Assembly (NCBI GenBank): GCA_004294465.1 | Contig: REAV01000083.1 | Span: forward strand, 1-16,386 | Direction of reading: 5' to 3' | From: Sphingobacteriia bacterium | Lineage (GTDB): Bacteria > Bacteroidota > Bacteroidia > Chitinophagales > Chitinophagaceae | DNA length: 16,386 nucleotides | Shown: in pieces, positions 15,549 through 16,386 of the stretch | Layout of the letters: each line of letters starts with the position of its first letter | Numbering within the stretch: position 1 is the first letter of the stretch | Made by a program: the position numbers and the translations under genes | Notes under the pieces: model-generated | What the model was told of the DNA's origin: nothing | The model's input: only the letters and a program-made list of their open reading frames with translations | The model's database searches: none

Positions 15549-16386
15549 AAATTCTTTCTATAGCATCTTTAAATTTCTCCATGACTACTTTTCTTTTCAA
15601 GCTCATTTTAGGAGTCATTTCTCCGGTTTCAATAGTCCATTCGCGAGGCAATAATTCAAACTTCTTTACCTGCTCTACATGATTAAAATAAGTATTGAAA
15701 CTTTCTACTAACCCTCTATACAATTCCAAAACCTTTGGATGATTCACTACATCTTCGTTGGTAGTATAAGGAATATTTTTTTCGCGCATCCATTCAGCCA
15801 AAGTAGCAAAGGAAGGCACAATGAGTGCACCCACAAATTTCTTTTCGGCGCCTACAATCATTACCTGCTCAACAAAAGGGCTTTCTTTTAACTTATTTTC
15901 AATTGGTTGGGGAGCTACATATTTACCACCACTAGTTTTGAATAACTCTTTTTTACGATCGGTTATTTTCAAAAACTTGTTTTCATCCCATACGCCAATA
16001 TCACCAGTTAATAACCAGCCATCTATAACCGTTTCTGCTGTAAGATCAGGTCGCTTATAATAACCCTTCATTACGCATGGACCACTTACTAAAATCTCTC
16101 CATCTTCGGCTAACTTAACTTCAATGCCGGTAATTGGAGGTCCGACTGTTCCAAATTTAGTTCCTCCTTTTTCTTGTCTGTTTACACAAATTACAGGGCT
16201 ATTTTCTGTTGGACCATAGCCTTCGTAAACATTGACACCTGCAGCATTAAAAATGCGCAAGAGTTTTACCTGACATGCTGCTCCTCCTGTAATGATATAG
16301 GAAATATTACCGCCTAATGCCTCTCTCCATTTAGAGAAAATCAGTTTATTGGCAATAGCAAGTTGAACGTTATACCAAATACCACC
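15541..16386 (-). CDS. AMP-forming acyl-CoA synthetase, C-terminal part (cut by window edge)
   Basis: The frame is open to the window edge with no stop, so the 5' end lies outside. The 281 visible residues start GGIWYNVQLA and carry YIITGGAACQ, YEGYGPTENSPVI (the YGxTE adenylation motif), GWLLTGDIGVWDENKFLKITDRKKE (the TGD and D/R/K motifs that bind AMP), and near the end GEMTPKMSLKRKVVM with the catalytic lysine region. This is the C-terminal half of a long-chain fatty-acid-CoA ligase (FadD/FAA type), which activates fatty acids with ATP and CoA. A TTG near 16260 is internal, not a start, because homology continues upstream of it. Substrate range cannot be read from this part. It is coupled to the kinase gene downstream. 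Confidence 0.92.
   Translation of the reverse strand, partial: GGIWYNVQLAIANKLIFSKWREALGGNISYIITGGAACQVKLLRIFNAAGVNVYEGYGPTENSPVICVNRQEKGGTKFGTVGPPITGIEVKLAEDGEILVSGPCVMKGYYKRPDLTAETVIDGWLLTGDIGVWDENKFLKITDRKKELFKTSGGKYVAPQPIENKLKESPFVEQVMIVGAEKKFVGALIVPSFATLAEWMREKNIPYTTNEDVVNHPKVLELYRGLVESFNTYFNHVEQVKKFELLPREWTIETGEMTPKMSLKRKVVMEKFKDAIERIYA

Noticed and set aside
16258-16260. TTG start for the acyl-CoA synthetase
   Set aside because: Clear family sequence (YIITGGAAC) continues upstream in the same frame to the window edge, so the gene is cut, not started, here.

Overview
The window is AT-rich DNA (roughly one third G+C by eye). Its protein sequences, lack of Shine-Dalgarno sites and gene set fit a member of the Bacteroidota, most likely a Chitinophagaceae relative; that placement is inference. 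Almost the whole window is one branched-chain amino acid (BCAA) locus on the minus strand. Read in the direction of transcription (right to left) it is leuA-leuC-leuD-leuB, a 250-base regulatory leader, ilvE-ilvD-ilvB-ilvN-ilvC-ilvA, and then a truncated aspartokinase/thrA-like fragment at the left edge. Together these genes encode the full route from threonine and pyruvate to isoleucine, valine and leucine.

The most interesting content is regulatory. Upstream of ilvE lies an unlisted 40-codon leader ORF (8205-8327, minus). It ends in a block of Ile/Val/Leu/Thr codons resembling the E. coli IlvL leader peptide. An intrinsic terminator follows only about 20 bases before the ilvE start. The last codons of the leader can pair with the 5' arm of that terminator, so this looks like a complete ribosome-mediated attenuator. 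A second, different hairpin with a T-tract (12705-12765) lies in the leuA leader. It has no leucine-rich leader peptide; instead a tiny 8-codon ORF (MTGRTVVI) occupies its 5' arm exactly. Three TTCGAA palindromes at exact 22-bp intervals lie just upstream of that hairpin.

A C/G-rich short palindromic repeat occurs twice in inverted orientation around the ilvB start. One copy (5552-5573) abuts the ilvD stop. The other (5447-5478) is inserted in frame in the ilvB N-terminus and is translated as NPPLQGGQGG.

The right part holds a plus-strand gene for an unidentified helical-repeat (TPR-like) cytoplasmic protein, divergent from leuA. It is followed by a convergent two-gene minus-strand unit: an AMP-forming acyl-CoA synthetase cut by the window edge, and a soluble receiver-histidine kinase hybrid whose start overlaps the synthetase stop by 8 bases. 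I see no rRNA, tRNA, CRISPR array, insertion sequence or phage gene.
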